Positions 6,324 to 7,153 of a stretch of DNA of 7,153 nt are shown one piece after another. The translations under genes and the position numbers were made by a program. The first letter of the stretch is position 1, and each line of letters starts with the position of its first letter. A model generated the notes under the pieces. That model made no database searches and had not been told where the DNA came from. It was given only the letters and a program-made list of their open reading frames with translations. Origin of the DNA: an uncultured Eubacteriales bacterium (GTDB taxonomy: Bacteria; Bacillota; Clostridia; Oscillospirales; Butyricicoccaceae); NCBI GenBank assembly GCA_905199135.1, contig CAJKFC010000092.1, positions 1-7,153 on the forward strand. The letters run 5' to 3'.

Positions 6324-6343
6324 AAGTTAAATAAAACTAACTT
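6324..6343. promoter_or_regulatory. Candidate operator AAGTTA-N8-TAACTT at the transcript start
   Basis: AAGTTA (6324-6329) and TAACTT (6338-6343) form a perfect 6-bp inverted repeat centred just downstream of the methyltransferase gene's -10 box, over the predicted start of transcription. A protein bound here would repress. The GTTA/TAAC arms loosely recall boxes of DtxR-like metal regulators in Clostridia, but this comparison is from memory and weak. It differs from the palindrome at the XRE promoter, so the same protein need not bind both. Confidence 0.4.
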
Positions 6344-6358
6344 ACTTGGAGAAAAGCC

Positions 6359-6988
6359 GTGAGAGATTACGAAGAGCTTTCGAGAATACATTTCAACAGC
6401 CAGGCCCACATCTACGACGAGGGGTGTGACAATATGTTCATCTCCAAAGAGGGGGCAATAAGCTGCCGCGATGTGGCAGAGCGCATCGGCTCGGGGCAGC
6501 CGATTTCCCTTTTGGATATAGGCTGCGGCACGGGAAACCTCATATCCCTTGTTTCGGAAAGGCGTGAGGGAAGGTTTTTCGGCATAGACATTGCCGAAAA
6601 CATGGTGGCCGCCGCCCGAAAAAAGAACATAAAAAACGCCTGCTTTTCGGTGGGCTCGGCTCAAAATCTGCCCTTTGATGACGGCAGCTTTGACATCGTC
6701 ACCTGCACCCAGAGTTTTCACCACTATTCTCAGCCCGAAAAGGCGCTTTCCGAGGTCTTGAGGGTCTTGAAAAATGGCGGCGTTTATTATCTTTCCGACA
6801 CGGGGGTGTCGGGAATCGGCGCGTTTATAGACAATTACCTTCTTTTCCCGTTTATGAAAAGCGGAGACTTTAAGTGCCGCGGACGAAAAGAGGTGGAAAA
6901 AATGGTGTCAAAGGCGGGATTTGCCGCCGTGCAGGGCTTTAAAATAGCCCGATTTATATACACAATTTCGGCTGAAAAGCCTGTTTAA
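6359..6988 (+). CDS. Class I SAM-dependent methyltransferase (Methyltransf_11-like)
   Basis: The protein has 209 residues, complete and of usual length for a compact, single-domain enzyme. SAM-binding motif I is LLDIGCGTGN (residues 51-60), followed by the acidic strand end GIDIAENMV with Asp77. The later core is FDIVTCTQSFHH (111-122) and EVLRVLKNGG (132-141). This is the Rossmann-like methyltransferase fold, of the UbiE/Methyltransf_11 type. The substrate cannot be read from the sequence; small molecules are common for this group. It should be cytoplasmic, with no signal or membrane span. The GTG start is chosen because GGAG at 6348-6351 lies seven bases upstream and HFNSQAHIYDE, typical of the family's N-terminus, starts at residue 11. 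No in-frame ATG precedes it. It is a single-gene unit with its own promoter and terminator. Confidence 0.9.
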   Translation: MRDYEELSRIHFNSQAHIYDEGCDNMFISKEGAISCRDVAERIGSGQPISLLDIGCGTGNLISLVSERREGRFFGIDIAENMVAAARKKNIKNACFSVGSAQNLPFDDGSFDIVTCTQSFHHYSQPEKALSEVLRVLKNGGVYYLSDTGVSGIGAFIDNYLLFPFMKSGDFKCRGRKEVEKMVSKAGFAAVQGFKIARFIYTISAEKPV

Positions 6989-7003
6989 TTACTTTTTCTC
7001 CTT

Positions 7004-7029
7004 CAAAAACCGCCGCCCGGCGGTTTTTG
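7004..7029 (+). terminator. Intrinsic terminator of the methyltransferase gene
   Basis: An 11-bp perfect stem (CAAAAACCGCC at 7004-7014 with GGCGGTTTTTG at 7019-7029) has a GCCC loop and five T's at the end of the right arm. It lies 15 bases after the stop codon. The A tract on the left arm would also let it work on the other strand. Confidence 0.9.
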
Positions 7030-7036
7030 TCATATA

Positions 7037-7060
7037 CCCCATTCGTCAAGCCGAATGGGG
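7037..7060. repeat. 9-bp hairpin CCCCATTCG / CGAATGGGG
   Basis: A perfect 9-bp stem (7037-7045 with 7052-7060) has the loop TCAAGC. It sits eight bases beyond the methyltransferase terminator. No T tract follows, so it is not a second standard terminator. CCGAATG recurs at 7087-7093. Confidence 0.6.
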
Positions 7061-7153
7061 ACCCCGGATATTTGATACTCACGCTCCGAATGAATCGGCG
7101 CGTTTGGTACGGCGGCACTCGCCGCCGGCGGAACGGCATTGTCAGCCGTTTCT
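7061..7153. other. GC-rich gene-free tail with a 6-bp hairpin
   Basis: No gene is seen before the window's right edge. CGGCGG (7110-7115) pairs with CCGCCG (7122-7127) around the loop CACTCG. The wording (TACGGCGG, CGCCG, GGAACG) resembles part of the hairpin-rich block near 3757-3790 on the - strand, but I could not align them reliably. It may be the edge of another intergenic element. Confidence 0.35.

Noticed and set aside
6318..6362. 14-codon leader peptide from ATGATG, overlapping the methyltransferase GTG as GTGA
   Set aside because: The ATGATG overlaps the -10 box TATGAT, so the transcript would begin downstream of it; the apparent AGGGAG binding site lies in the promoter spacer.
6191..6724. 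177-residue frame on the - strand
   Set aside because: It is antisense to the methyltransferase and crosses the divergent promoters; it has no recognisable domain.

Overview
The window suggests a Gram-positive gut-type Clostridia (Oscillospiraceae/Ruminococcaceae-like). The reasons are S-layer homology (SLH) anchoring, a lipobox lipoprotein, AGGAGG-type ribosome binding sites, sigma-A promoters with TTGACA/TATAAT boxes, about 50% GC, and heavy use of AGA and ATA codons in most genes. This placement is inferred from style; no taxonomic marker gene is present.

Layout: (1) 2-3463, + strand: the 3' 1153 codons of a large secreted surface protein cut by the window's left edge. It has a calcineurin-like metallophosphoesterase C-terminal half, a beta-propeller-like 'choice-of-anchor I' region, a Thr-rich repeat linker and three SLH repeats. 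A perfect 16-bp stem terminator follows. (2) 3526-4046: about 520 bp with no credible gene but many inverted repeats, possibly an interspersed element or structured RNA. (3) 4116-4676, - strand: a small lipoprotein of unknown function with a very good promoter (TTGACT-17-TATAAT) and its own terminator. (4) 4677-4906: intergenic, holding that promoter, a 12-bp inverted repeat pair and the terminator of the next gene. (5) 4907-6091, - strand: a membrane-anchored XRE-type regulator with an outside-facing C-terminal domain. (6) 6092-6358: a divergent control region with one strong promoter on each strand, each overlapped by a short palindrome that could be an operator. (7) 6359-6988, + strand: a class I SAM-dependent methyltransferase with its own terminator. 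(8) 7030-7153: a GC-rich, hairpin-bearing tail without a gene.

Each gene appears to be its own transcription unit, so no operon or multi-gene system is visible. The common theme is the cell envelope: a wall-tethered phosphatase, a lipoprotein and a regulator with an extracytoplasmic domain. No regulatory link among them can be shown from the sequence. The most notable observations are a sharp change in GC and codon use inside the phosphatase gene near position 440-490, the hairpin-dense block at 3526-3850, and the palindromes at the two divergent promoters. I did not find clear evidence of an undescribed multi-gene system.
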